Source: Eunapius fragilis
Lineage: Eukaryota > Porifera > Demospongiae > Spongillida > Spongillidae
NCBI GenBank assembly: GCA_963681505.1
Contig: OY811977.1
Coordinates: 6,650,970-6,714,969, forward strand
Reading direction: 5' to 3'
DNA: 64,000 bases
The translations under genes and the position numbers were made by a program. The notes under the pieces are model-generated. The model was given only the letters and a program-made list of their open reading frames with translations, ran no database searches and was not told the DNA's origin. This document shows, piece after piece, positions 10,993-23,644 of this stretch (position 1 is the first letter of the stretch; every line of letters starts with the position of its first letter).

Positions 10993-11950
10993 CAGCTCCA
11001 GAAGCTAACACATTTGCTTCAATATGAGAGGCATTTTTTGGTTTAGGACAACAGACAACGATACAATAATTATATCATAAATGTGACTGGTTACGAATTA
11101 GAAACAAAAAGCGGCTCGCAGTTCATATATGTTCTGTAGAATTATACAACAACTATGAAAAATTTTGCGGGTCACCTGTGAATATAATTATTAAATTATT
11201 CTCCACACCGGAGAGCACACATATTTTATATCGTTTTTATGGTCAGGCTATAGCCCGAATGCCTGACCGGCTGCTACGGCCTTGCACAACATGGTACAAC
11301 ATTATGCGTAGAACCAGACCTATCTCTATAGATACATAGCTCTATCTTTCGCGCGTCAATTGGAGTTTTACTTGCGCATTTCCAGCTACACAAAAATACC
11401 TCGATCGATGTGTGTCACGTTAAAAATTACGGACATAAAATGGTCTGAACACAAGTAGAAAGATACGTAGCAGACGCCTTTATTATTATTTTTTTGCAAA
11501 GGCGCATTGTTCTATTGGTCCGCCAGTACGGAGAGTACAGGGGTGAGTTGCAGATATTAGTAGATACCAGTACAGTAACAATAGCTATGAATAGAATTAT
11601 AAAGAGTAAACGGAGAGCTACATTCAACCCAGAGTCCTAATAATGACGAGCCTACGGCTTCTGGTAGCGATGATGAGTGTATGACATCACAGATGGCATG
11701 ATAACAGTCTAAGACATCGCTTGTTAGTTGAGCTAAGCAGCTACGCTACGGAATCCAGTGATGAAGAGGAGGTAGCAGCAGCTGCACTGATTTCATCATC
11801 CATCATAAGTGATGAATAGTGTGATGGAAATAATGGTGAGGAAGTACAAACTTGTGCACCGATGACCAGCTCTAACATATTCTACTTGTGTTGGTACCCC
11901 AGAATTGATGATCAGCCACAGTGTTCTAGGGAATAATGGTGTAGTCAATA
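10993..11950. other. No gene seen
   Basis: Non-coding AT-rich stretch before the piggyBac remnant. Its last part may hold the decayed N-terminus of that transposase, but I cannot read it with confidence. Confidence 0.45.
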
Positions 11951-12001
11951 CCAGCACTGCAGCACATAGGCCCTTCACCCAGCTCTCTACGTACCTCTGC
12001 A

Positions 12002-12880
12002 CTGAGAGTTGAGTGGGAACATTCAACCACTCCCATTGCTGTCAATACATTCCTGGAAGAAGCAGGTCCACCATTTGAGGCAGTGGGAACTCTGGTGGAC
12101 GCCTTCAGTAGGCTCTTCCCAGACACCCTCATCGGTCACCTTGTTGAGGAGACAAATCGCTATGCTAAACACGATATGGGGAGTGACACATTTTCTCAAT
12201 GGGAACCCACAAACATACCTGAGCTTAAAGCATTCTTTGTGTTCTCAATCTTGATGGGGTTGGTATACATGCCAGAGGTAGACTATTGGCGTGTGGATCA
12301 GTACTTTCATTATGAGTCCATTGCCAGTCGAATCTCCAGAAACAGATTCAGGAACATCAGTCGGTACCTCCATTTCACCGACAACAGCAAGGTACCAGCC
12401 AGAGGGGAGCTAACGTATGACTGGCTTGGGAAAGTACAGCCAGTCATCGACAGAGTAGGAAGTGCTCTTGTCACATCCTACATCCCAGGTAGAGATGTAG
12501 TTGTTGACAAGGCAATGATTCCATTCAAAGATTGTTCCTCACTCAAACAGTACATGCCTATGAAGCTAGTAAAAAGAGGCATAAAGGTGTGGTGTCTGGC
12601 CGATAGCAAGATAGGATATGTCCAAGAATTTCAAGTTTACAAAAAATGATGGGGGACACTACCTGAAGAGAAGGCTCTTGGAGCATGAGTTGAGTTGCCT
12701 CTTACAAGTCATCTGCAGGGAAAGAATTATCACTTATATTGTGGTAATTTTTTTACTTCAGTACACTTGTATGAGACACTATTGGAGTGAGGCATTTATG
12801 CATGTGGGACAGTGCGCCAAACTTCAAGGGGGTTTCTAGCGGAGCTAAAGGCACCAGCCAAAGGGAGTCAAAAGTGAGCA
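12002..12880 (+). pseudogene. piggyBac-type transposase, inactivated
   Basis: DDE transposase of the piggyBac superfamily. The open part (12002-12649, the frame that includes the ATG at 12083) has the family's conserved blocks: FEAVGTLVDAF, LKAFFVFSILMGLVYMP, RFRNISRYLHFTDN, then VVVDKAMIPFKDCSSLKQYMP and KRGIKVWCLAD. The first catalytic aspartate is present in VVVDKAMIPF. After the stop at 12649 the protein resumes in another frame (about 12718-12850): GKNYHLYCGNFFTSVHLY, a TGA stop, then GIYACGTVR. In piggyBac that block normally reads YCDNFF, so the second catalytic aspartate has become glycine. Frameshift, stops and lost catalytic residue together mark a dead copy. No terminal repeats or TTAA sites were identified. 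Confidence 0.82.
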
Positions 12881-12889
12881 CTAGCAAAC

Positions 12890-13930
12890 ATTGGATTTAA
12901 CAAAAAGTTAGCTAAGTAAAAATTAGACCTTGCAACTCACATGTGTTATTTTTATTTAGAGGTGACATGGCTCATAGACAGAAGGGTGACCTAGTCAAAG
13001 GTTAATTTCAAATAAGGCTTTGTACATCTATGCCTGTCTATACTAAAATGTTGCCTTAAAAGACAACATTGTTTTATTCTTTCTGACCAGTACAAAAGTT
13101 CATTCCAGGTTAAATGTTACTGCTCCAAAAACATAACCAATGGCGGCTAATCTTCATCCGTGCGCTAGGAAACCACCGGACTATTTCAATGATGAAGAAG
13201 ACAATGAATCAAGTGACCTTTTTGTTGTGGAACATTTGGTGGCAAGGCATATAAGAAGGTTGTCGTAATGGGCCATGATATGTACATGTGGTATATATTC
13301 ACACACAGGTGTGTGTATGTACTGAATAAAAACAGCATTACAAATAGCCAACTGTTTTGTTCAAGTTTCGTCAAGGTTGATACCATTTGTACACTGGTAA
13401 GAGCAAGGTACCAACTTGGACTTGACAAAAGAGCTCCTTCAAAACCTCCACTACTCTTGTAATTGTGTGCGTTTGGAAGTAATGGAAAGGAGGAGAGAGG
13501 GTAAAATGAAAGGGAAAGGAAAGAAGGACATTATTTGGCTCAGTACACAACCTTATCAGAATATTTCAAAGTAAAGACCAGAGTAGGCATTTAATAGAAC
13601 TATCTTTCTAAAAGCACATTAGAAAATTCACAACCAATAATATCAAAGAGCAAACCTATGTCTACGTCAACATGAAAAGATATTTATACCAAAGAAGTAT
13701 ATCAACGCGCATTTTGACAGCACCTGGGACTGCCATTACTTACCCTTTATTAGTTAGGAACTGAAATATACTGAAAAGTATGACATTTATCATTATTAAA
13801 AGCTCCCTTGGATAAATTCCTGCAACTGAAAATAAATGTCTCGCAATATAGAAGAATGTCCAATTAGGCAATAGCCTTTGAAATACTAAATTAATGTCAA
13901 AGGCCAAAATAGAACAAAAACATCAAAACA
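12890..13930. other. No recognisable gene; one 42-codon ORF
   Basis: A short ORF from the ATG at 13141 (MAANLHPCARKPPDYFNDEE...) is too short to judge. The remainder is AT-rich. Confidence 0.4.
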
Positions 13931-13934
13931 ATCA

Positions 13935-14235
13935 ACCACAACCAACACACACTCTCTGCTCAAAACACCTAACACTGCACGATAAGGACAACCCATGCAT
14001 CTTTGATATTATACTAAAGCACTCAGACCTTTGCTTAAAACATACAAAACCAGTATAACCCCCTAAACCACACATACTTCGAAACCACTACCAAGAAACT
14101 TGCTACCACACAGCTGCCTTGATATAAACAGCACTCAGACCTTTGCTTATGAAAACCACTTACAACCCCCTAAACCACACACAAACAGCCACAACTAATA
14201 ACACTCTTTGCTCATCACATAGAACACCATTTAAC
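13935..14235 (+). repeat. CA-rich degenerate tandem repeat, period about 112
   Basis: The block gcactcagacctttgctta ... aaccccctaaaccacaca occurs at about 14019 and 14131. The flanking aacactct.tgctca block also recurs (about 13950 and 14200), giving two to three degenerate units. Confidence 0.6.
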
Positions 14236-14333
14236 ACTCATTGAAACCTTTCAGCAACCAATGTGCAGTATCATTTGAAATCACCTTTTCTTGATTACCA
14301 TGATTGCGATCTGATCGCAACTTTTTTCCGCAT

Positions 14334-14368
14334 ATGGGGGGAGGGGGGGGGGGGGGGGGGGGGGGGGG
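14334..14368. repeat. Poly-G tract
   Basis: More than 25 consecutive G. Its length is unreliable in an assembly. Confidence 0.8.
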
Positions 14369-14569
14369 ATCACGCTGGGAACACTGAAGGCGGCGCCCTT
14401 GAGGAGGCACTTGACGAGCTTGGTATCAATCTTAGAACGAGCCTGAGAAGCATCACCTCCGTGTTCGCAATGCTCTTGCAGGAAGTAATCCACCTACTGA
14501 TCCTTGAGTTTGGACCTTATAATGGATGCATTTGTTGCCGAACATACGATGATGCCCTTTCAAGTTAAC

Positions 14570-15285
14570 ATTGTTAACGCAGCCACTAGGCGTTGGTATA
14601 TGCATGATCATCAAAAGTTAGGCGTAATTCAAAGTATTTTGGGTAGCGCTGGATCTGTTCCATGTGGATATTAGTGAGCCTGGTATATACATAACGCCTC
14701 ATATCACATCCTACCAGTCATTATGATTATTTTTTTGTTGAGAAAAATTTCTTTTCCTGTTATGACATCATACAGTGTGCTTATCAGTCATCCCTTTCTT
14801 TCCTGGGCCGCTTCTCTCTACTGGATCTCTGCAGCACTCTTCTTGAGCTTTATTGCAGCTCGGGCATTGCCTCATTTTGCGTTGAGGCTGGTTTGTAGAA
14901 TTCTTCCCGTTGCTGTTTCTCCTTGGCTGAGAGGACCGGTAAATCTACTTCAGATGTATATTATAACCCAGTATATTAATAATCCTTGGTTGGCTTGACC
15001 GCGTCATGTGACCGTCAGGAAAAGAGCCGCGAAATCACTTAACCGTCAGCCAATTGAGGTATGGGACCGTCACAAATTTTTACGCCACCAATGAAATTTC
15101 ATCCTATATGAATTGTGCAAATAGTTTGATGTACGACACTGTATACTGTGGCTATATTTCAAGTACACCTGTGATCGGCACATTTGAGATATAGACGGCA
15201 GCATTAACCATGCATGCTGCATGCTCAAAGGACATGCATAGGTGCTTTTGAAGTGTTAAAGACCCATGACACGCATGCATGCACG
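14570..15285. other. No gene seen
   Basis: A 91-residue hydrophobic ORF (14723-14998) has no recognisable features. Confidence 0.45.
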
Positions 15286-15420
<135 letters not shown>

Positions 15421-16177
15421 TCAGCGCGATCTAACTTTCGACCTTCGTGTTCCCATTCCTTTGGAATACAACAAGCATCGATAAGTGGCCCCAAAAACAG
15501 CAGCATTGAATTCTTGATCGAACCACACAAGTAGCATAGTACTGGCATGAGTTGTATCGAATGTATATGGTGGCAAGTTCAGAACCACAGCGTAAATTAG
15601 CCCAATGGTCATTCATGAAGATGTAAAAAGTGGAACTCCATCTGTACTGAAAAATGCTGAGACCATAATTTCCCTTTACTGGGCAGGAGGTTTGGCTCAC
15701 TGACAGGAAGTAATGTGGCGGATTTGTCAGATACGTAATACCGCACCGCAATCAACTATTTGGCTGAACCGAAACTATTAACTGTGCGTCAAGCAGGTTT
15801 ATATGCTGATAGCTATATGCTATAACCTCAAGCGCAATATTGCAATGCAGATTTCTATAAATTAATGCAAGAGATGTTTATGTATTGCATCATGCACAAG
15901 CATGCAGCAGTGCAGTCAAACTGGTTATTGTGTATACGTATTTGCTTCCAGAGCCCGACATCTGCATCGACAAGGTCAGTGGTTTTTGACCACGGTAAGC
16001 GCCTTATATGCACTAATCCTCTAGCCTGCATGCCTATGGTTCCTGTATTCAAGGCAAAATACATTTAATGCTCTGATGCACGTACAATTGAAATCAAATT
16101 ATGTATATATATATAGCGATATCACTATAATATCAATTTCATGCAGATAACCGGCATAATCATGTTCTGTTGCTATT
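15421..16177. other. No gene seen; 3' flank of the secreted-protein gene
   Basis: No ORF with plausible content. The segment 16100-16177 is the 3' UTR side of the minus-strand gene that follows. Confidence 0.5.
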
Positions 16178-16492
16178 CTAATAATAGCTGCGGCGAGACC
16201 CATAATCGTTGCTCCCCGAGTAGCGAGATCCGTAACCGTAACCGCCCGATCGCGAGTACCCGGAGCGATCCCGACCGTGATGTCGACGATGACCACCATG
16301 GTGTCTGCCGTGATGACGGTGTCCGCCGTAAGAACTGTCGTGGTGCAAAGCCGGCTCATTTCTGTTAGAATAGGAGTTACTGTCGGAACCAGAATTGCTG
16401 CCGCTTCTTTCTTTGTCTTTCTCTTTCCGAATCTCAGCGGCTGCAACCATCCCAATTATGACTGCGAACACTACAAGAGTCTCAAGCCTCAT
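16178..16492 (-). CDS. Small secreted His/Gly/Tyr/Ser-rich protein, copy 1
   Basis: 104 residues, single exon, one of three paralogues in the window (others at 44769-45083 and 54203-54505). Residues 1-19 (MRLETLVVFAVIIG...) form a clear signal peptide. A charged Ser/Asn/Asp linker follows (about 20-46). A histidine cluster comes next (GGHRHHGRHHGGHRRHHGR, about 56-74), then a Tyr/Ser/Gly tail (YGYGSRYSG..., ending SRRSYY). No cysteine is present. Such composition is known from structural, adhesive, metal-binding or mineral-binding secreted proteins and from His-rich antimicrobial peptides. I cannot choose among these. This copy is the most diverged (an insertion in the linker and the tail lacks the perfect decapeptide repeat). 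The start is supported by conservation of MRLETLVVF and of the upstream leader in all three. Confidence 0.85.
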   Translation of the reverse strand: MRLETLVVFAVIIGMVAAAEIRKEKDKERSGSNSGSDSNSYSNRNEPALHHDSSYGGHRHHGRHHGGHRRHHGRDRSGYSRSGGYGYGSRYSGSNDYGSRRSYY

Positions 16493-16538
16493 CTTCTGCT
16501 CGTGCTGTTGCGATGATTGAAAAGTTAAGAGCCCCGCG

Positions 16539-16549
16539 CTTTATTTATA
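16539..16549 (-). promoter_or_regulatory. TATA box of secreted-protein gene copy 1
   Basis: On the minus strand TATAAATAAAG, about 50 bases upstream of the ATG. The same spacing and surrounding leader (ATCATCGCAACAGCACGA) occur at the other two paralogues. Confidence 0.65.
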
Positions 16550-16559
16550 CATGCAAACC

Positions 16560-17748
16560 CACGTAATCTGACTTTTAATCCCGCGTCTTCGTCATCATGC
16601 GAAGAGGAAGTGCATGACATGTGGGCGCAGGCCTGCATGCGGTTATTCAGTGTGTCTTGATGCTTATACAACAAAGAGGTCTAATAGCTAGACAACACGG
16701 TACACTTCAGGCAGATTCCCTTTGAATACTTTCTAGCAAGCTTAAGGCGAGGGGCACGATAAAAAGTAAGTCGCATGCACTCATATTTTCCGACCACATT
16801 CTCAATTGAACTTATCCACCCCATCCGTTATTCAGTCTATGCCCTCGCGTACACATTTTCGAGGTATCAACCTGTCAAAGCGAGTAAACACAAAGTCTGC
16901 CCGCACAAACTATTCACTCGCGTTTCCATTTCTTACCGTGCGCTGGAATTACTACACCGCTTCGATTGCATTTATGTCTCATTTCACGTCTTTCCGTGCA
17001 GTGTTTTTTTACGCATTTTATGTAACGACTAAGAAGGAATTTGCTATTGTAAAATCTGTCCCTATTACACTATTAATTTCGCTAGAACGATCATATTGTG
17101 TTAATAGGCAATAACATTTTAACCAGTTTTATGTCTTAGATATACAATAAAATGAAGTATCCGTCAGAGTTAGTGGTATAAACGTATAGGTGCAAACAGG
17201 TGAAAATGACGGAGAAATTTTACGCCATCTATGAGATTATTATTCACAGTCATGCGATACTATAGTTTTGCAATAATAAAAAGTTTCACTCCGCAGAGTT
17301 TTAATGTTCATGCCATGGAGAGCGTTTTAGTTAGTGAGCAGTCCTTTCCATCTCAGATCGCCAAACGCTCACATATTCCTAATGCTGGGGCTCCCCAAGT
17401 TGCATGATCCTCACGCAAAAATTGATCAGGGTAAAAAGTGATAAGCCTCAGCAAAAAGTGATCTGGATACAAATTCTCGTCTATACCGTTAGTTTTTACG
17501 GTTACATACAATTCTCTAATAGGCCGGCCTCCATTTCACCAGTTGTTGTTCACATCTGCATAGGGGCAAATCCATTGCTATCGATCCTGATGGAAAACTG
17601 GATGCATGCATGATGAAAAAACATCCTTTTTCTGCCAATACATGAACACAAGACTGATCCGGGTGATATGCGTATGAATGTATGCATGTAAGGTACACCC
17701 AGATCACCTTTTACAGCCAAAACTGATTCGAATTATATATATATGTAA
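16560..17748. other. No gene seen
   Basis: The proximal promoter side includes a gacgaagacg motif resembling the upstream sequence of the other two paralogues. ORFs at 16775-17114 show no recognisable features. Confidence 0.45.
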
Positions 17749-17835
17749 TGTGCGAAGCATGGATTTTTGCACAATCCAGGGATTGTCCTGCGCAAACCCT
17801 GGATCCATGAGATTGTTTGCGCAATCTCGAGATTG

Positions 17836-19375
17836 CACTGATGTATAAATATTTATTAACGCAACCAATTGCATTTCAAATTAAAGAACTGAAGTCACAA
17901 CTTGTATCGACTACGCCAGAACCGTTCAGAGTACACATAGATAATCTGTCTGTCTTGGTCTCAAAGCAGTTTGGGCTTTTCCAAGACATTTGTTTGTGTA
18001 CAACTGCTTAATCAACCAACTGATGTTTGGGCTAGGCGTTATTTAGAGCGGATCGTTTTATGCGATGGATGATCAAAAAGGCACTATCCAGAAGTTTTTG
18101 GTGGATGCATTTTTGTCAGGATAGAAATCAGGGAGTAAAGAGATCTCAAGAGCAATGGGCACCAAGATCGTTGCGCTTTTAAGAGGGACATGTAACGATA
18201 GTGATCCCATTTGAAAATTTGGGTAAAGTCACGCAAAATTTCACTAATGTCCTATCCTGCGCTTGGTCTATCGGATGTGCTCTGTTTGCCAGCCAAGAAA
18301 AAGGTGAGCATTAGAAAAATGTGATAAGTATTTATTACTTGTTTTTTCATTTTACACCGTACAGGATTTTAGTGACACCAACCATGCTTAGCCATGTTAG
18401 GGAGTGGCTTATGTGGAAAAAATTTTATGACAAACTTCACAGGTGCGTTGTTAAGAATGAGGTCACGTAAGTTACAAAAAAAGTCTTGCAGAGGTTTACT
18501 GATAGAAATTGATTCATACAAATCATGGAAATAGTGTTTGGTTTTTATAATTATAGATTTCAGCATGCTATAAATGTCTTCCATGGTCGGCTGTGCAGAA
18601 GTTTTTGAGCCTTTGTGTCCCCTTTGCAGTACTCAAAAAATACAGCACAATCAAACGCCTCTTAAACCCATCATTGCATCAGGACATATCCAGAAATGAG
18701 TGGTCACCAAAGTTACAAAAGTTTCAAATTTGCATTTTCTGATATTCCATTGGGTGAATTCTCTTGAGAAAGTTAGAGTAAGATAAAATATGAATTTTTT
18801 AAAATATTCATTAATTTGTTTTCATTACATATTCAAGAATATTTATTAAGAATATGTATGGAAAGTATTAGTACTTGATATTTTCTAAGGGACTAAGGGG
18901 TTGCCCTATAATAACTAGTATGGAGCATAATTATTTAGCAATTTATAAATTACCCCCTTTGTATTGAAAGTTTTAGTTCCTGGAGGAAAAATAGTACTTC
19001 CCATAGAGCTCTATAGAAAATGACAATTTTACAACCTAATTATTGTATTCAACATCCAGTAATTCTTAGGCTTTACTAGCTTATATATAGATATCCATAA
19101 TGTGACTATTGGACACTATCCTCACAACAACCTAGTATTTATTTGAGCTTGTGTAGTAATTTCTGGATCTCTAGTTTTCGTTCCTGTAATTTTTTAAAAA
19201 TTGGGTCATCTTGTAAATTTTTCGCGTCAATATGCCGAAACCATGGATACGTGCGTCACGTGACTCAGGAGGGACAACAAAATAATAACTAAACCAGAGC
19301 ATGTGCCATCAATCCACACCGCTTGTCTCTCGTCCCAGACCGCTAATATTTTGAATTGTTTTCACTCTGGTAGGG
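17836..19375. other. No gene recognised
   Basis: AT-rich. Minor ORFs at 17817-18011 (+) and 18369-18584 (-) have no recognisable domain. A possible splice donor (aaaaaggtgagc) sits at about 18298. Confidence 0.4.
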
Positions 19376-19673
19376 CAGCGGCGTAGGAAGGAGTTTAAAA
19401 GTGGGGGGGGCAAAGTTCGATGGTCATCATGGCGGGAGAGCGGTGCCCCTCCCCCAGCCAGCTAAGGGAGTACTGTAAGCTTCCGCATTGGGGTCTGGGG
19501 CTGTGCCTCAGAAGCCAACGCTATTTGCATCTAACGACGTTACAAAACTACACTAGAATCAGTGCAATTCATTACAAATTACGCATTTATCTGTAGTATC
19601 GCTGGTGTAAAAGTGGGGGGGGGGGGGGGGGGGGGCAGTTGCCCCCCCTGCCCCCCCTTTTCCTACGCCACTA
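19376..19673. mobile_element. G-tract MITE with GGCGTAGGA termini
   Basis: Left end CAGCGGCGTAGGAAG plus a G run, right end (C run)CCTTTTCCTACGCCACT, an imperfect inverted repeat. The interior contains ggggtctggggctgtgcctcag, related to the other G-tract MITEs. Non-coding. Confidence 0.65.
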
Positions 19674-19708
19674 TTAGGGTGTTAGCTTGAATGCTGTGCG
19701 TTCGAACG

Positions 19709-19908
19709 NNNNNNNNNNNNNNNNNNNNNNNNNNNNNNNNNNNNNNNNNNNNNNNNNNNNNNNNNNNNNNNNNNNNNNNNNNNNNNNNNNNNNNNNNNNN
19801 NNNNNNNNNNNNNNNNNNNNNNNNNNNNNNNNNNNNNNNNNNNNNNNNNNNNNNNNNNNNNNNNNNNNNNNNNNNNNNNNNNNNNNNNNNNNNNNNNNNN
19901 NNNNNNNN
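19709..19908. other. Assembly gap (200 N)
   Basis: Exactly 200 N, a scaffold gap of conventional or estimated size. Confidence 0.99.
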
Positions 19909-20111
19909 ATGCAGGCCTACATGTAGATATATTTCTTACTCGATATTAGTATATGGTTAACCGTAATCCATGTGAAAACACACCCTCTCTTTTTAGATGA
20001 ATGCTGCATGAGCCATGAATAATTAAACGTAGGTCTGCCAGCCTCTTTTAACCTATTGCTGTATAGGATGGATGGCATAAATGTGTGTGATGCTCTGTTC
20101 ATCCTCTTCCC

Positions 20112-20205
20112 CTCTTCACACACACACACACACACGCACACACACACACACAAACACAAACACACACAGGTACTGTTATCCCCCCCCCCCCCCCCCCCCC
20201 CCCCA
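20112..20205 (+). repeat. (CA)n microsatellite followed by poly-C
   Basis: CA repeats with ACAAACAC interruptions, then about 25 C. Confidence 0.9.
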
Positions 20206-20343
20206 AACGCTTTTGATGCCCATACATGGAGGTTGACTTGTGTACACTGTGGGTAGATGGATTGAGATAAGCAGTGCCTGGTTAGCTGTTCTATGTCAAA
20301 TCCAGTATGTTTGCATATTGAACCCACGCTGACTTTGTGATAT

Positions 20344-20373
20344 TAACACATACACGCAGACACATAAAAACAG

Positions 20374-20450
<77 letters not shown>

Positions 20451-20464
20451 AACACACACACGCA
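20344..20464 (+). repeat. (CA)n microsatellite with regular CAAA interruptions
   Basis: Runs of CA broken by aaacac every 12-18 bases, suggesting expansion of a longer compound unit. Confidence 0.9.
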
Positions 20465-20469
20465 CGCTC

Positions 20470-21013
20470 TCTCTCGTACGCAGGGCGTTTCTGATATAAA
20501 AAATTGTACACAGAGGATTGGTGAGGTTAGCCTTGTTTAGATCTATGGAATTGGTAGCAGCATTATGTAGATGTGGTGATGAATCATCTGCTATATGATT
20601 GTACAGAGTTAGTTGGTTATTATTTGTGACTTAGATGTTGGTTTGGGTCTTACGTCTTCCACCGTAACATACACCAAGCTACAAATTTGAATGGTACATT
20701 GCCTTGGTACACCATCAACTGTTTGATTCACTGGTCTCTTTTAAATAGGATGAAATGAAATGCATTTTCAAGAAGATGGCAATCCTTTCCTCTTTTGTGT
20801 ATCAGCTGGTGCATTTGGATGTGAAATGAAGTTTAAAATGATTGATACCTAAATCTATCCCTATTTCTGATGTGGAGGGGTGCACTGTATACAGTTGATA
20901 AACGAAGTTGCACCATGGAGGAGTCGATTTCAGGGCCGCAAGGACTTTGTATTCGAAGAGCAAATGTTACGTGCATGCACATAGTTGTTTGCGGAGACAT
21001 AGCATAGCCCACT
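20470..21013. other. No gene seen
   Basis: No supported coding or structural feature. Confidence 0.45.
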
Positions 21014-21593
21014 ATCAGTGGCGTATCTAGGATTTCAGCGAGGGGGGGCTTCACGTCAGGCCCGATACGAAAAGTGTGGGGGGCGGGGGTGGTGCTGTTC
21101 GCTTCAGGTCCGATACAAAAAAAGTGGGGGCCCTTTGTTTAGCAAATACGTAATCGTTTATAATTAACGGTTACAATTTTGGCCGAGGTTGAGCACAGCG
21201 AGCACCCTCTCTGGATCAGCTGTCTGAATACGCACACTGCACCATTAATTTTGTAAACCTGTCGTGTCGCTCGACCTAAGTACAGACCACATTCTTAACC
21301 ACATTTACTGCAAGTATAGCCGAAGCTAGCCTGCATGTGTAGTGGCGTATCCAGAGAAGGTGCTCCGGGTGCTTCACGCCCCTCGGCCAAAATTGTAACG
21401 GGTAAAAACGTATTTAAATAGAGTAGGCCCTATACCAAACAAAGGGCCCCCACAGTTCGTATTGGGTCTAAAGCGGACAGCACCCCTACCCCCCCCCCCC
21501 CCCCCCCCCCTCCACTTATCGTACCTGGCCTGACCTGAAGCACCCCCCCCCCCCCCCCCCCACCGCTGAAACCCTGGATATGCCGGCCCTGCC
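21014..21593. mobile_element. Long-TIR G-tract MITE
   Basis: The left arm from CAGTGGCGTATCTAGG through tgggggccctttgttt and ttggccgagg is mirrored by the right arm (ccctcggccaaaattgtaac, aaacaaagggcccccac, ..ctgaaaccctggatatgcc). Arms are about 200-250 bases, with a loop near 21240-21335. Poly-G on the left is poly-C on the right. A second GTGGCGTATCCAG at about 21344 suggests a nested or rearranged copy. The cggtccgatac(a/g) motif also appears in the element at 45569-46044. Confidence 0.6.
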
Positions 21594-21599
21594 GTAGTG

Positions 21600-22230
21600 T
21601 GCAGGTATTTGCGTCGTGGTCAATTTGCAATTTGAGATAATAAAGTAATGTCTTACTTCGCGCTTGCCGACCAGGGCTAGTATATATTTCAATCACACTA
21701 ACATCGAAAGTCAGCCGGTCATCAAGACACACCTCCACAGTCTGATCGAGGCTATTTATATTATTGAAAGAGTTTTATAATTGCCCATAAACATTGTTTA
21801 ATTCGTTGAATAGTTTGTTAATCGATCCCCGAAAAATTACGTCAACTATGTAGTAATTAGAGGATATATCTTGATTTTAACTTCATAATGCATTGCAATC
21901 CGAAACTGAAATTTTTATAGTGTAAATAAAAAAAAATCCGCTATATTTTAAAACGTTAAAGAATTCAATTTGGAATTTTTTTGTGCATGACCTCCAATGT
22001 ATAGGGCATTTCTGGATATGATTTATGAGGTGGGTTATACTTTATGCATTGCAAAACAAAGTTGACAGAGCTGTTTTCTTTTTATTTACAAGGTCAACCT
22101 TATAGACATGCGTCACCGACCTGATGGACCATATAATTGGATAGAACACTGAAGAAGGTGGCATTAGAACCTTACAACAAAAGTTTTTGCACATCTTGGT
22201 TTACCCAAAATAATGCAATCTGACAATTGT
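21600..22230. other. No gene seen
   Basis: AT-rich. It may include the decayed upstream part of the integrase-type coding that follows. Confidence 0.4.
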
Positions 22231-22239
22231 CAGACAAAA

Positions 22240-22745
22240 TTGTGACAAAATGTAACATTGGAGATCTAGTTTCTGTTAGAATCCCTGGAACACTAGTACT
22301 AAATCAAGCTATCAAGAAAATGATTTGGAGTTGTATCCTTCTGGTACTAGCTCATCATATGATTCATTTTTAAAGGTGGAAGAATGGAATAATGAGAAAC
22401 TCATTACCTTGTATGAGGCTTCAAAGAAGCAGAACCCTTGTAACAAATTGTACGGAGACAATTGCTCACGCCAGAAAGGCTGCTCATCAAGACAATGTGG
22501 TTGTGTCATTAAAGGAAAACCATGCACTACCATTGCCATGGAGGGAGGCCATGCAAAAATGAAGCAGAGCATATTACACCTGGAGGCTCCCCAGGCAACA
22601 TAACATATGGAGAAGGGAAAGATGATGCAGAGGATATTTCTTCTGGAAGCTCACCAAGCAACAGCACAAATGGAGAAGGGAGGCCATGTAAAGGGCATAT
22701 TACTTCTGGAGACAGCACAAATGGAGAATACTGTTCATGAAAATA
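22240..22745 (+). pseudogene. Integrase-associated C-terminal and Cys-rich domain remnant
   Basis: A block reading CNIGDLVSVRIPG (about 22253-22292) resembles the SH3-like segment after the integrase core in KRBA2/Ginger-type integrases. About 100 bases on, in a different frame, is a cysteine-rich stretch, DNCSRQKGCSSRQCGCVIKGKPC, continuing after another frame change as HYHCHGGRPCKN. This C-x-C spacing resembles the Cys-rich domain found at the end of such proteins. A degenerate repeat (ggaggctccccag../ggaagctcacca..) follows. Frameshifts show decay. Assignment is by resemblance. Confidence 0.45.
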
Positions 22746-23039
22746 GAGCAGCTCATCAAGGCATTGTGGGTGTGTGATGAAAGGAAAAACATGCAGCAGT
22801 CTTTGTCTTGGAGGGAGGCCATGCTGCAAAAAAAAAAGCAGAACCTATTACTCCTATACTTGGGTGTCTGAACTAAGTTTAAATTAAGATGACAAGAAAT
22901 TTATCCTTTTAACACATCTCTGCTGCTAATCAACTACTGAAAAAGGGATTTCCACAGTGTAAGGGATTAGAAAATCCAATTTTTGGAGAAAACTTTTCAC
23001 TTCCAATCCTGAGAGGAGATGGTGTTCAAATATTACATG

Positions 23040-23640
23040 TAGATTAATCCCATTGGATCTGTGTGTCAACAATTGGATGTACTTTTGGTAAATTAAGTGC
23101 ATATGACAGCCGATTTACCACTGTCTCTCCAGCAACACTTAAGGTTATTTGTTTACTTCTTCACTGCTGTAAAACTGAACTGACTGTCAGTATCATGCAA
23201 TTGCGACAACAGTCTATAATGGAAGGGACTGTGGGGTGTATGCAATAGCATGTGCAGCATCTTTGTGCAATGGAGATGAGCTATCAGACCAGTGCTGGAT
23301 GAGATAAAGATGTGCCTTCATCTCCTTCGGTGCTTTGAAAGTACCTCTATGTCAGTCTTTCCAACTTCTGCTGCTGCAGAGGATGAAAGCCTTGCACAAT
23401 GTACCACCTTTCGCAATAAAATCCTAAATACCCTAAAGGTACCAGTCTTCTATATTTGTTGCCTTCCATGGCACAAGGAAGATGTGATACAGTGTGGGAC
23501 ATGTTTGGGATGGTATCACCCAAGCTGCTTGTCTTTGCCTTACCACATTTTCAACAGTTCTGAACCATGGCGCTCTTCACTGTACTCGGTGTCTCGTATA
23601 GAGAACAATAGTACTTGTACACCGTAGGGCCTTCTATTTG
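23040..23640 (+). pseudogene. Ulp1-type (C48) cysteine protease plus PHD finger, decayed
   Basis: Reading across frames: CVSTIGCTFGKLSAYDSRF and LLLHC (about 23062-23165), then NGRDCGVYAIACAASLCNGDE (about 23213-23270), which is the Ulp1 active-site cysteine block (DCG followed by a hydrophobic helix). A stop interrupts after CWMR. The frame then continues through LLRCFESTSMSVFPT to a PHD finger, CCLPWHKEDVIQCGTCLGWYHPSCL (about 23455-23530), with the expected CxxC...HxxC spacing. At least one frameshift and one stop make this a pseudogene. The same domain pair, on the other strand, occurs at 43005-43665. Confidence 0.7.
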
Positions 23641-23644
23641 TACT

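Noticed and set aside
16775..17114. Two overlapping ORFs of 85 and 102 residues
   Set aside because: No domain, signal or homology recognisable; length compatible with chance.
19709..19960. ORFs spanning N
   Set aside because: Created by translating the gap.
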